Shown: positions 1 to 10,611 of the stretch, in pieces
Numbering within the stretch: the stretch's first letter is position 1
Layout of the letters: each line of letters begins with the position of its first letter
Assembly: GCA_018398585.1 (NCBI GenBank)
Contig: JAGTTD010000015.1
Location: forward strand, 1,927,001 to 1,991,000
DNA from: Simmondsia chinensis
Lineage: Eukaryota > Streptophyta > Magnoliopsida > Caryophyllales > Simmondsiaceae
Length of the DNA: 64,000 nucleotides
Direction of reading: 5' to 3'
Notes under the pieces: generated by a model
Told to the model about the DNA's origin: nothing
The model's input: only the letters and a program-made list of their open reading frames with translations
Database searches by the model: none
Made by a program: the position numbers and the translations under genes

Positions 1-3000
1 CTGGGGCCATTCCTTCCACCCAGCTGCCAATTGAATAAAATTGGTCAGACTTCTGCTGTTAAAGAAAGGGACCCAGCCGATCTAATCAATATTTTCCAAA
101 CATAAAAAGCACAAATACATTATGTCAATTGCAGTCTTTATACTGTTTGTTTAAAGTGCTTTCACATGGATATAAGCAACATTCATTAAGCTACTCGATG
201 TTTGATACTGAACAGTGAGATGTGATCAAATAGGAAATCGAACAAAGAAAAAGGAAAAGAAAGAATAAGTAGCGGCCACAGTAACAAACAAGTCACATTT
301 CCACAGTTTAAAATTACCCAGTGCATGGTGGTCCTAGGCTTGAACTTGAACATTTTGTCTTGCCCCTGGAATCAAATACTCGTCTGCAGAAAAACTGTGT
401 CCATCATCCAACCTAGGAAGACACATAAGCGAAAATATGGAACTAAAAGAACTAGATTTACCTATGCAGCTTCTTTGTTTTTTTGCGAATAGTGATCCTG
501 TGATGTATCTCTGTGGAGTTGGGGTCTAAGGCTGGCTGAGATATTTCCAATCCTTCTGACTTTACAATAGCCAAATACCTAAAAGGAGGAGAGACCATGA
601 ACTGTTTATCCCACAACTCTAAGAAAGTACTAAAATGCAAAAGTTTCATGTGATTTCGGCGTTACGAAGTCAGATTCCCTTTTCAAATGGGTATCAAACT
701 TAACAGAAACTTGATTTAAAGAATCTTTAAATCATTTGGATAAGAAGATACATCAAATTATTTTTTGGCTAATTATACCTCTTATTCATTGGAGTATTCA
801 ATTTTCTTCGCCAATGCATAGTATCGATTTTGTTTTAATATGATATGCTTTAAAAACTCAATTAATGAAATTTCCTCTCCTTAATTTTCTTCGTACATCT
901 AATGTATTGTAGTATCAATGCTCCCTCGCTGCTCCCATCCTCAAAAGAATTTATGACTACACACTCCGTTCCCACTCCCATTCCCGCTGCCACTAGTACT
1001 TCGTGCAACTATGGTTGTACATAGAATATACCTTCCTGGATGGAAGTGCTCGACTCCCAAATCTTCATCCCAAAGAAATATGTAATCATAGACGGATACA
1101 ACATCTGGATGCAGAAAACGTTTCGCAAACCACCTGAAATAAGGAAAATAAGGAACATTCATTGTACAAAGCAATATCCATGCATGCTAACAAATTATAG
1201 AGGCCACGGACAGACATTTTAAAGAAAGGAACTTCCATCTAATCTAATGTGCAGCTTGAAAAAACTCAAGTCCAGGAAGATCACTCCGCTAGCCAAAGGA
1301 TAGATCAAATGTATCATCTATAATTGGAGTGAAGTCGGAAATGGCCACGTGGACTTGTAGATGGGACAATCCTATATAATAAGCAAGTTGAAACTAGTAG
1401 TAACAATAACAACGGCCAGTTTACTTATCTTTGGCATCTGGGCAAGCGGATCATAATATTTTGATCAACATAACTTAAACCTTATCAAAGTGGCATAGCC
1501 CAAGAGTCGAGACAAATTGGCTAGTTAGTATAGGAATGACCAGTGGCGAAAATCTATGTAGAGCGAATTGGGGTGCATGGACACCGCAGCTTTACCGCCT
1601 AACCTTTAAGTAATTGAGGAAACGCAAGTAGAAAATTCTGGATAGTACTATATCATAGGAGATGTGACCCCACATCAATGCATGCACGCTGGTCTAGTGG
1701 TTAGCATGCCTTCTACCTTCTCTCAGGTCGTAGTTCCATTCTCAGGCCAGGCATTTCTCTCATTTGACTCCCCATTTTTTTCATTCCCAATTAAACCCCT
1801 TACATTTTTTTTTTTTTTTTTTTTTTTTGGGAACTGAATTTAAAACCCTTACTCTTTTCCTCAGAATTACAAAAAGACATCTCCATATTCTTTTAATTTA
1901 TATACATAATATATTCATATTTTGCATTTCCAAAATTAATTAATTAATATTTTACGTTTATTTATGTTAAAAAGCCTTGTGCTTTTCCTATCATTAACAT
2001 AGTCGCACTTTTAGTTATATTAATTTAATCCCACAATAATTTACACTATGTTGACCCAATCTGGATTGTGAATAACTAAATTTTATACAAATAAAAATAC
2101 AATGATTTAATTGATAGAGTACATTAAGTATAATGACTTATGACAAAAATCTTATATTTATTTCTAATCCTTAAGTTAAATACCAAACGCACCCCGGATT
2201 ATTTGATCAAAATCAAAATGACCCCAAGCATCTAATTTCATCAAAAACACTTCCAAACTAATGTTGAACATCAATGTGACATCCCAATTTTTATTTTTAT
2301 CAAAGATACCCCTCACTATTAAAGAAAAATGTTAAAGTACATACAACGATTGTAATTGCTTGATATATTTTCTTACACTGCTTCTAAAGTTAGGATCTTT
2401 GAATAAGAGAATATCGATATTGGAGTGAAAATTAGTGTCAAAATAACTCTTAAAATAAAAGATATTATACAAATAGAGTTATATATGATGCTTGAGAGGG
2501 GTAGGGTTAAATTTGGGAGTGCAGTCCTGGAGTGATTTCTGTTTGCGGGGAGAGAGACTGATTTAAAGAGGATAAGGGATTTGCTTCTTCAACGATTTAA
2601 AATATTTAATTTATGTATGTAATTTATGTGATAAGAATATAATCTATTGAAGCCACATAATTTATAGCACTGGATTTTATAATGTACTAGTTTTATGTCA
2701 TGATATTAGATGCACAAATTAGACATTTAAATTGGTTAATCTAATCTCTTCTTAATAGTTTAAGATGTATTTGATAAAATTAGAAGTTTAGGGGGATCAA
2801 AATGATTTTAAGTAATAGTTCGAGGGGTGCCTATTGACCAAAAAATGAAGTGCCTTTGATTACTATGAACATGGACCAAAAAAGTATTTATCCTATTAAA
2901 TCTAATCTCAAGCTCCCCCCGAATTTTAAAATAAAATATACTATGAACAAGCAAGAATCAAATTTGAACCTTTGGTTTGGTGGTCACTAGCCTCAAATGT

Positions 3001-6000
3001 GAATTGGAAAGCGTCGGATCGAATCCCAGTGGAGGTCATTTTATTTTTATAGTTTTGTCCCTTTTCTTGGTAAAAAGAAGATTAAATTTAATAATAGTAA
3101 TATGTGAAAACCCTAACCTAACTACAGCCCCCCGACCCCCTCCTCCACCCCCACCCCACGCACGCCGCCCCCGCCGCTTGGCCCACCGGTTCGCCTCCGC
3201 CACAGCTGCCAGCTCCACCTTGCGCACCACCCGCCAGGCACCAGCCATCTTGAATGTAAGTTTTGTTAATTTTTTGTCCTATTTACATAATATGAAAACT
3301 CGAAGGGGCTATTTGTAAATGCTTAGTGGTGTTTTAGTTTATATTAGTAATAATAATTCTTGTTATAATGATATATCTTCTTATGTTAATTTTGCCTTAA
3401 TAATATGTTCATTTTATAGTAATTTCAGATATAGAGATATTATTTTCTGTTATATTTTAATTTTTATAGGACTTCCCCAATTTGATTGGATGCGCTTTCC
3501 CTATTTTTTTTGAGTTGTGAAACTATTAAAAAATATCGATTGAATTTTTTAATAATTTTTATTATGTAATTTATTATTTTTTATTCAAGCCCCCTACACC
3601 AAAATCCTGGATCGGCCGCTGGCCACTGGGAATGCCTCAAGGGATCAGAGGACAATTTAATAGAATCTTCACTTGTCTGAATGGCATCCTTCACACATCA
3701 CTATTCGTTTTCAGAAATCCCTCCAGACCCCTCCCCCGCCGTAAAAAAAAAGCTACAAATGGAAGATAATAATAAAGCTTGTAAAAGCAGAGCTGCATGT
3801 TACCATTTTGTTTGATTCTGGGCAACTATATGCACTGCCCTATTGCTCCAATCCAAATCCCACCAGCCATTTACATTGCCATCATAGTGAAAAAGCACGA
3901 TTGTAAAATTCCCTGCTAGAAACTGAATTCACAGAAGTAAGATAAGAGAAACAGAAATGCTTCTGTATACAGATATTAACAGGAGTCGCTCAAGTATAGA
4001 CAATACCTTTTGAGCAACATTGTTAACATTGTCCTTTTGATTGATACCCACTGCAATAGCGAGCAAGTTACGGTGTCTGGAAAGATCTGGCTGCAAGAAT
4101 TGAAGGATTTTGACGATAAGCAATAAGAACTAACTCGTGTATGATTATGCAGGTCATACCCCATCAGAAAGATATAACCAGAAACTGCAGAATTTAACAT
4201 ATTGATTGTATTATGATATTAAAAAAAAAAAAAAAAAAAAAAAAACATATTGATTGTATTGTGACAGGGACAGGAGAGGGAAAGGGGGAGAGAGAGAGCA
4301 CGCACACTTTATCCCAATTTGGGAACTTGGAAATAGGGATAGAAGGGGGCAATGGTTACCCTCCTTTACCTCTTTCTACCCCTAATTTCTTAATATTCCC
4401 CTCCAGACTCAAGTGCAATGGGGAGAGGACAAGAAACTAGTATATTTCCAACACTATCCTCATTTGAAATTTTCCATTAGAACCTCGCAGTTAAGCGTGC
4501 TTGGACGAGAGTAGTATCAGGATGGGTGACCTCCTGGGAAGTCCTCACCCTCACGTTGGGGGCGCTGGGAAACAAACAGCTTCTCTTTAGGTTAACATCC
4601 TGAAGGGGCAAGGCTGCGTATATCCGCCCCCCCAAGACCCTGCGTAGGCGGGAGCCCTTGAGGCACTGGGTATGTTCCTTCCTTTATCCTCATTTGAAAT
4701 TTCCAAATAAAATGGAAATTCTTGTATAATAAGACAAATTGGTCCAATCAATCTTCTTTACATCCCTGTACCCATAGAAACAAAGGAAACGGTATTGTAT
4801 GTTACCCTTACTAATATTCCCAAAACAATGGTACATATATTACACTTATATTCCTTCCCTTCTCTACCCTTCCCTCCCTTTCCGCCTATGTTGTCAAACA
4901 AATAGTAAAAGACATCTATGAGCAATATAAGACTGCTCAGTTTCTCTACCATGATCCACATATATGGCATCTACATAAAAACTATATTCTACAGGTTTTC
5001 TCCACATGATTCTATTTCCAAATTATTGAATAAAATCCGGACATGCCAAAAAATCAGCAAGCAAAAGCCAGAGACAAACAAATGGAGCAATAAAATTCAA
5101 GCTGCATAGAAAATTGAGGTGGCATCAATAAGACAGTACTTCTTCAAGGAAAACACTGTTATAACAGTCTACAGAACAGCCAACTGTGTACGTTTCTAAC
5201 AATGTAGGGTGCAATTTGGTACAACAACCGACCCAGTGCCTCAAGGCCTCCTGCATAAGCGGGTCTGGGAAGGGGAGGGATGTAAGCAGCCTTAACCCTT
5301 CCCTGAAGGGAGGCTATTTCCGATGACCTGCAACCCTTCAGGGTTTGTGGAGCATCCTCCATCGCTTCCTGGAATTTCATCATTTAGGTAGGGTGCAATT
5401 CGGTACTGACCTTTAAACTTGAATGAGCTCTTAAGGACATGGGTTTTAACTCCAAATCTGACCTAGCTTGAATGATTCCACGAGGCAAACTATTTAACTT
5501 CAATGTGGGTGACTCCTGCATTAACTAAAAATGGCACATTTAATAATCCCTTGAACCAAAATTCATCTAGCAAAAAGGAAACTGAGGAATCACCATGAGA
5601 TAAAGATTCAGAATCGAAAAAAAATGAAGGGTCTTGACATCATATGTCCCTGTACTGTGAAAACCCCTTGGATCTCAAGGGTTGGGGCGGGGCAGTGTTA
5701 CCACCCCTGGGACCCTGGGTTCGAGACCCCTCCCCATGGCATTACCAATGTTTAAAAGAACTTTTTGTACTTTGTTCACTCCGTCAATTAATTCCTTGTA
5801 ATTTCAATTGTACCAATTTAGTCCCTGTACAATTTACATTGTGCTAATTTGGTCTTAAGGTAAAATTAACATTAAATAATAATGAAATTTTAATGGTCTT
5901 GTCTCGCGTGGACTGGCATTGGGTCAATTACAAATGATATTACCGGGCCGTTTAAATTACATCATTAACTCAAACTTAAAATTAATTAAATTGCATAATA

Positions 6001-6696
6001 TAAATTGTATAAGAACTAAATTGACGCAATAAGTAAATTGACACAGTGAACAAAGCACAAGGAGGTTTAGTATAAATAACCCAAAAAGAAAGGGAAAAAG
6101 AGAAGAATTGAGCGGACATAAGTCTTTGTCCCATTATTACCTCTGTGCTATCAAAAGGTTGCCATTTTACTTCTATCTGAAAATAAAACCAAAGGCAACG
6201 AATGGTGGAAAATTCAACCATCAGAGCAGATACTCTCAATAGTCCTAATTCAGTAACACGTGAAAACAACAAGGAAATGGCAGACTATCATAGAAAACTC
6301 ATTCTAAAATACGACTTAAGTATTATACACATCAGTAAATTAAAAGGCAGCTGTGATACTTTCTTTTTCTTTTGACCAGAGGAAAGCCCAAAAAGGGGAC
6401 AGCCATGATACTTAAATACACTGTTTCCAACAAGCGTAGCGCAGGTCATATTTGGAATTCTTTTCTCTAGCAATTAGTTGTATCCACCAAACAAAGCGAA
6501 TTAGCAACTAATGTGCAAAAGGCCAGCAGAAGAGAGTTATAACCAATTATTTTGAAGCATGTTCGGTAACCCGTTTTATAACAAACCCACTTCATGTTAC
6601 TCTTACCTCTGTCTGTCGATATTGGTAATTTGTAGTTCTATACACAATGAACAACATCACTGTACACATGATTGCCATAAAGGCTAACCGGCTCAT
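1..6696 (-). CDS. DUF707 family protein (lysine-ketoglutarate reductase trans-splicing-like), N-terminal part, 3' end beyond window
   Basis: Ten exons were read on the minus strand by homology and splice sites: 6696-6607 (start ATG 6696), 6176-6141, 5515-5411, 4090-4007, a proposed 10-nt micro-exon 3962-3953, 3912-3804, 1133-1032, 578-462, 383-318 and 23-<1. The product opens with a short type II signal anchor (about residues 4-19, rich in M, V, I, L) followed by the family phrase YRTTNYQYRQTE. Later come LPRGIIQARSDLELKP, RNLLAIAVGINQK, LFHYDG, HIVAQNQTKWWFAKRFLHPD, DYIFLWDEDLGVEHF (a DxD-like acidic motif), ISQPALDPNSTEIHHRIT, GPPCTG and WVEGMAP, all hallmarks of plant DUF707 proteins. These are single-pass, probably Golgi proteins with glycosyltransferase-like features, but their biochemical role is unknown. 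The C-terminal part is cut off by the window edge. Exon phases agree except around 4007/3912, which need the micro-exon. Further 5' exons (non-coding or an alternative N-terminus) may lie between 6.7 and 9.0 kb; I could not settle them. Confidence 0.9.
1683..1828 (+). repeat. tRNA-derived SINE-like element with poly(T) end
   Basis: It starts with an A-box-like TGGTCTAGTGGTTAGCATG and about 35 bases later has a B-box-like GGTCGTAGTTCC, then ends in a long T run (about 1806-1828). It lies in a DUF707 intron. No clear TSD was found. Confidence 0.5.
2965..3060 (+). repeat. Degenerate tRNA-like SINE head
   Basis: It has a degenerate A-box (TTTGGTGGTCACTAG) and a B-box-like GGATCGAATCCC at the usual distance. 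It lies in a DUF707 intron. Directly downstream (about 3126-3245) is an isolated C-rich tract that is GC-rich against very AT-rich flanks. No coding signal could be tied to it. Confidence 0.35.
4473..4684 (+). mobile_element. 5S rRNA-derived SINE, copy in DUF707 intron
   Basis: The head matches the 3' two thirds of 5S rRNA (GTTAAGCGTGCTTGGAC, then GATGGGTGACCTCCTGGGAA). The tail has GGCTGCGTATATCC, GGCGGGAGCCCTTGAGGCAC and TGGGTATGTT. It is flanked by an 18-bp TSD (TATCCTCATTTGAAATTT) at 4455-4472 and 4685-4702. The 5S part begins slightly internal (TCCATTAGAAC), so this copy is mildly 5'-truncated. Confidence 0.85.
5223..5387 (-). mobile_element. LINE/SINE 3'-tail copy without 5S head, next to a DUF707 splice donor
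   Basis: On the minus strand it carries the shared tail (GGCTGCTTACATCC, then CCCGCTTATGCAGGAGGCC, then GGCACTGGGT) ending in a short TTG-type tail. A 19-bp TSD with one mismatch (5204-5222 and 5388-5406) frames it. The upstream TSD copy overlaps the start of the intron whose donor is at 5410. Confidence 0.85.
5655..5750 (+). repeat. tRNA-like SINE fragment
   Basis: It has a B-box-like GGGTTCGAGACCCCT preceded by a degenerate A-box region (GGGTTGGGGCGGGGCAGTG). The sequence downstream is unremarkable. It lies in a DUF707 intron. Confidence 0.35.
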
Positions 6697-8173
6697 CCTA
6701 AATCCATGTGCTCCATGCACTCCCTGTAAATCAATAGAAATAAAACTTAGATTTCAATATGGCATTATCCAGCAACCCCTATATTTCAAGGCTGCATGTC
6801 AGGTAAAACAACTCGAAAGGAAAGTAACTATACCCCATCAGAAAGGACGCCTTTCTTTCTTGGCAACCACCTCCACGATTTGAATGTCTTCATAGACATT
6901 CAACGCAGTCTGTATACTTTCATAACAAACTGCATCCATAAAATAAAAGCAGAGTTAAATATCAGAAGTCTTGCAGTGAACATATCAGCTATGAACTTGG
7001 TAATAGATGAACTAGCAATCTAAATCACAAAAGAGTTGTTGATCATAAAAAAAAAACACGCAAGAGTTATATTACGTATCTCAACAACAGAAAATTATTA
7101 CAATATCTCCCATTAAATACTAGCAAAACCAACACATCACTAGAACAGAAGGAGCTATATTTTTCTCTTTCCCCATAATTTCACTGCTTTTATGACAAGT
7201 AAATTTGAGATATCCTAGTATCACATTATTGTTTTCACATTATCAATGAAAAAGACTCTAATGAAACCGACATCTCTCTTATATTTTCACTAGGAATTTG
7301 ATACCTTCCATGTTTAAGTAGATGGTTCCCTTATCCTTTTTATTTATTATTTCCCCTTATCACTTTAATTTTTGGACATGCACCCCGAATGGCATGCAGG
7401 CAAATAGAATACTCACAACACACAAACAAATTAGCAACACAAAAAAATAGAACAGCCAAAATACTTGTGAACCCTAACACATCAGCAATAGAATTTATAG
7501 ACCTGTTGATTGAAACCCAACACCATGTGAAGAGTGTGACTCAGTCTACTCATTCCTTGTGCAGTATATATACAAATAGCAGCAACCAAAGCGTGTGAAC
7601 AATATGGATGGATTTCCTCAATTTTAAATCTTTTACCCACAAGAAATAACAACCCAGCAACCACCACCACAACCTCTATCAGCACAAACCCAAATTCCAT
7701 TATACAAGTAACCCGCATAAAATAATCAATAAATCAGTTTTTTTGGTAGGTAATGACTATAATTTGAGCCTAAAATCTCTTATCGTAAGGGCTCAATTTT
7801 GATAATATTTTAATAATAAACCAAGGCATCATCACCAAATAATCAAGCAATCATAGAGCTAGACTTGATGTTGAAGTTTTACCTAACACTTCTTCTCATG
7901 GAAAATCACAAATATTCCCCAGAAACAATCAGAGTGTAACGGCAAGAAAAAGAAATCCAAAGCAGAAAGCATTTTTGTCCAGATAATCGGCAAAAAATGC
8001 AAAAAAAAGCAGCATAATATAACGTATGGTGCAAAAATGGAATAACAATCTTGGTACCTACCCCCACTCCACTAGAGTTGGTGAGCTAATTCTGACAACC
8101 ACTGCCTAAATTACATACCTCGTTTCTCAATTTTGCTAACAACCTGGACTTTTCTCCCACTCAAAATGATTTA

Positions 8174-8683
8174 TGTCGAGGAACCAACTATTCCAAAAGC
8201 GTGAGCTAGGGAAGGCCCATAATTGGTTTTACACTCTAAGAATATCCCTTCTTGCATATATGCCAATTGAACTTAAAGCGTGGACAATGTAAAGGCCCAT
8301 CTATACTTTGTACTTGAAATATATTAATATTTAGAGTCAGGGCTTTTGGTTTCAAACTTCTGACCTCATTAATGAGGCTATGATACTATGTCAAGGAACC
8401 AATTGTCCTAAAAGCTTAAGCCGGTGAGTGAAGACCTATAATAGGTTTTATACTCTAACATACTCCCTCATGCAAATGCCCATTTAGCTTAAAGCATGAA
8501 TAATACGCATGTCTATTCATACCTTATGCTTAAAATATATTAATACAATATTTAGAGTGGGGGCCGTTGGGATTCGAACCAGTTACCTCTTAGTTAATAA
8601 GGCTTTAATACCATATTAAGGAATCACTACCCCAAGAGCTTAAGTAGATGAAAAAGGTACATAATTGATTTTATATTCTAACA
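8174..8683 (-). mobile_element. Tandem TRIM retrotransposon (three LTRs, two internal regions)
   Basis: Three related LTR-like segments of about 70 bp lie at 8174-8241, 8389-8460 and 8614-8683. The central one reads TG...CA on the minus strand (TGTTAGAGTATAAAACC to CCTTGACA). Next to the second and third LTRs the minus strand reads as a degenerate primer-binding site like TGGTATCAGAGC (complementary to initiator tRNA-Met). The two internal regions of about 150 bp have no ORF. Array flanks ATTTA/ATTTG may be a 5-bp TSD. Related copies lie at 23200, 31935, 39228, 42970, 45683, 46265 and 52045. Confidence 0.7.
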
Positions 8684-8884
8684 ATTTGCAAAACGAAAGA
8701 GCTCAAGCTCTTATTCGAAAGAAGAAATTTCTAATTTTCTCAAAATAATCCACACAATAGAGCGCGGTTCTTCAAATCCTAACAAACATATTACCAAGAA
8801 AGGCAAACTTTTAACAAATTTGCACAAGTTTAGATTGATTCACGCAAGAAACAAAACCTGAAGTAACAAAAAGACAATTTGAAT

Positions 8885-9075
8885 TCAAATCCTCCAAAAA
8901 AGCGACAAATTACCAGAAGATTGCGTGATAGTGAAAATTAAGCTGAAGATTTCAAGCGTGGAGCTCAGCAAATTCACAGAAGAATCTGACGAACGAGTGC
9001 CGATGAAGATGGAGAGAGAGAAAGAGAGAGAGAGAGAGCGCCACGTAAACGAGAGGGAGAGAGAAAATGGAGACA
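8885..9075 (-). promoter_or_regulatory. Probable 5' leader and promoter-proximal region of the DUF707 gene
   Basis: Read on the minus strand this stretch has a pyrimidine-rich (TC)n tract (the GA run at about 9010-9063 on the plus strand), common in plant 5' UTRs. It is followed by a possible donor (GTAATTTG at about 8915-8908). It lies upstream of the first recognised coding exon of the DUF707 gene. The placement of the transcription start is inferred only. Confidence 0.35.
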
Positions 9076-9161
9076 AGTTTCGTAGGTACTCGTCGTGTGC
9101 TGTATCGCCAACCGGTGCCACCCCGGCTTTGCTTTGCGCTCTTCCTCTTCCATTTTTATAT

Positions 9162-9162
<1 letters not shown>

Positions 9163-9214
<52 letters not shown>
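9163..9214. repeat. (TA)n microsatellite
   Basis: An uninterrupted TA dinucleotide run sits between the DUF707 5' region and the following 5S-SINE. The ORFs read through it are artefacts. Confidence 0.95.
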
Positions 9215-9217
<3 letters not shown>

Positions 9218-9239
9218 CGTGCATTTATCAGTTATTAAT

Positions 9240-9484
9240 ACACCGGATCTTATTAGAACTCTAAAGTTAAACGTGCTTGAGCGAGAGTGGTACCAGAATG
9301 GGTGACCTCCTAGAAAGTCCTCGTGTTACCAACCCTATACGGTTAGGCGTCCTCGAAAACAGCCTCTCAGTAGGGTTACATTTTGAAGGAATTAGGCTAC
9401 GTACATCCAACCCCCTCCTAGACCCAGCTTATATAGGAGCCCTTAAGGCACTAGGTTTGTTGTTGTTGTTGTTGTTGTTATTGT
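9240..9484 (+). mobile_element. 5S rRNA-derived SINE
   Basis: It has a 5S-like head (CACCGGATCTTATTAGAACT, AAAGTTAAACGTGCTTGAGC, GGGTGACCTCCTAG) and the shared tail (AGGCTACGTACATCC, GGCACTAGG), ending in (TTG)7-like repeats. It is more diverged than the other copies. The TSD is not clear. Confidence 0.8.
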
Positions 9485-10472
9485 TAAATCTCGTAAGATT
9501 GTTCTTAAATGTCATGATAAATGAGGAGACGGCTTTAAATGGAGCTAAATGATCGGTTAAAATACGTATAGCTGATATAACGACTTATAATAAAAGAGCA
9601 CAATGAAGCAGTTCATTGTGCCCTTTAGGCTTACATGTTTGCTATTAGGGGCGCCTTATTGTTGCCTGCGTGCTTTATTATTCCCTTATTGTCTAGTTTT
9701 TGGCCTTTTAGGGTCCTTTGGAAGTAGACTCTTTTTAGAGTAGCATTCTCTTTAGAGTAGCACCTTAAAGGAGTACGGTTGCATACATATCTTCCCTCGA
9801 CATGGTTGCATACATTTCTTCCCTCGACCCTACTTAGGCGGGAGGCGCTGGGCTTCTTATTTTTGAGAAGCAAATAGATTAGGGGATTGACTAGCGAAGG
9901 TAAGTTCTAGGATCTTTAGCTTTTCGGTGTGACAGTGCCTACTAGATATAGTTCTCTCCTCCGTCATTAGATTTGATGCCTTAGGATTTCCCATCCTTCA
10001 TAGACGGTTCTAAGACTGTTTGTATTTACGTTTTAAGAGAATGTATATATGTTATCTTACTATAATCTAATGTCTTATTTAGTTAACACTGAAATTAAAT
10101 TATTTCTCATGATTTAAATACATAATTTAAATATATAATAATTATTATAATTGGTGTGATAAGAAGAATTAGCAATGAAAAGAATAGATAATTATATTTT
10201 ATAATTTAAAAATATATGTTTTATATTAAAATTAAATGTATTTAGGATAACGTGTTCAATTGTTATTTTGGGAAATTACAAAATAATTGCAGTGTATCCC
10301 GGTTTGAGTTGAAAAAAATTCAAAACTGGTGTCTTGGGCACTTCGCTTGTGTCTTTTTCCTCCCTTTCTTTTTCCAATTTAATTTATTTTTGTATTTTTA
10401 TGGGAATCTGATGCTCGATATTTTACTGTTATTTATTATTGCATTTATTTCTTGCTTCCTACTTTTTAAAGT

Positions 10473-10602
10473 TAGGGGCACTCAGATATAGCCTCTCTTT
10501 AAGATAACGCCCTGAAGGGTTAAAGTTGAGTACATCTCACCCGTTGCCCCCAACCCTGCTTCAGTAGAAGCCCTTGTGGCACTGAGACGGTTATTGTTGG
10601 TG
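10473..10602 (+). mobile_element. Diverged LINE/SINE tail copy
   Basis: It carries degraded tail motifs: CTCAGATATAGCCTC, TTGAGTACATCTC, AGCCCTTGTGGCACTGAGAC and a short (TTG)-type end. It lies directly upstream of the TRIM-like LTR element that starts at 10612. The stretch 9600-10470 before it holds only AT-rich sequence with no gene. Confidence 0.6.
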
Positions 10603-10611
10603 TTTATGGGA

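Noticed and set aside
2977..3318. 113-aa ORF with a Pro run
   Set aside because: It lies in a DUF707 intron over a C-rich tract and a tRNA-like fragment; there is no coding signature beyond base composition.
8925..9305. 126-aa ORF with Glu/Arg and Tyr/Ile runs
   Set aside because: Produced by (GA)n and (TA)n microsatellites.
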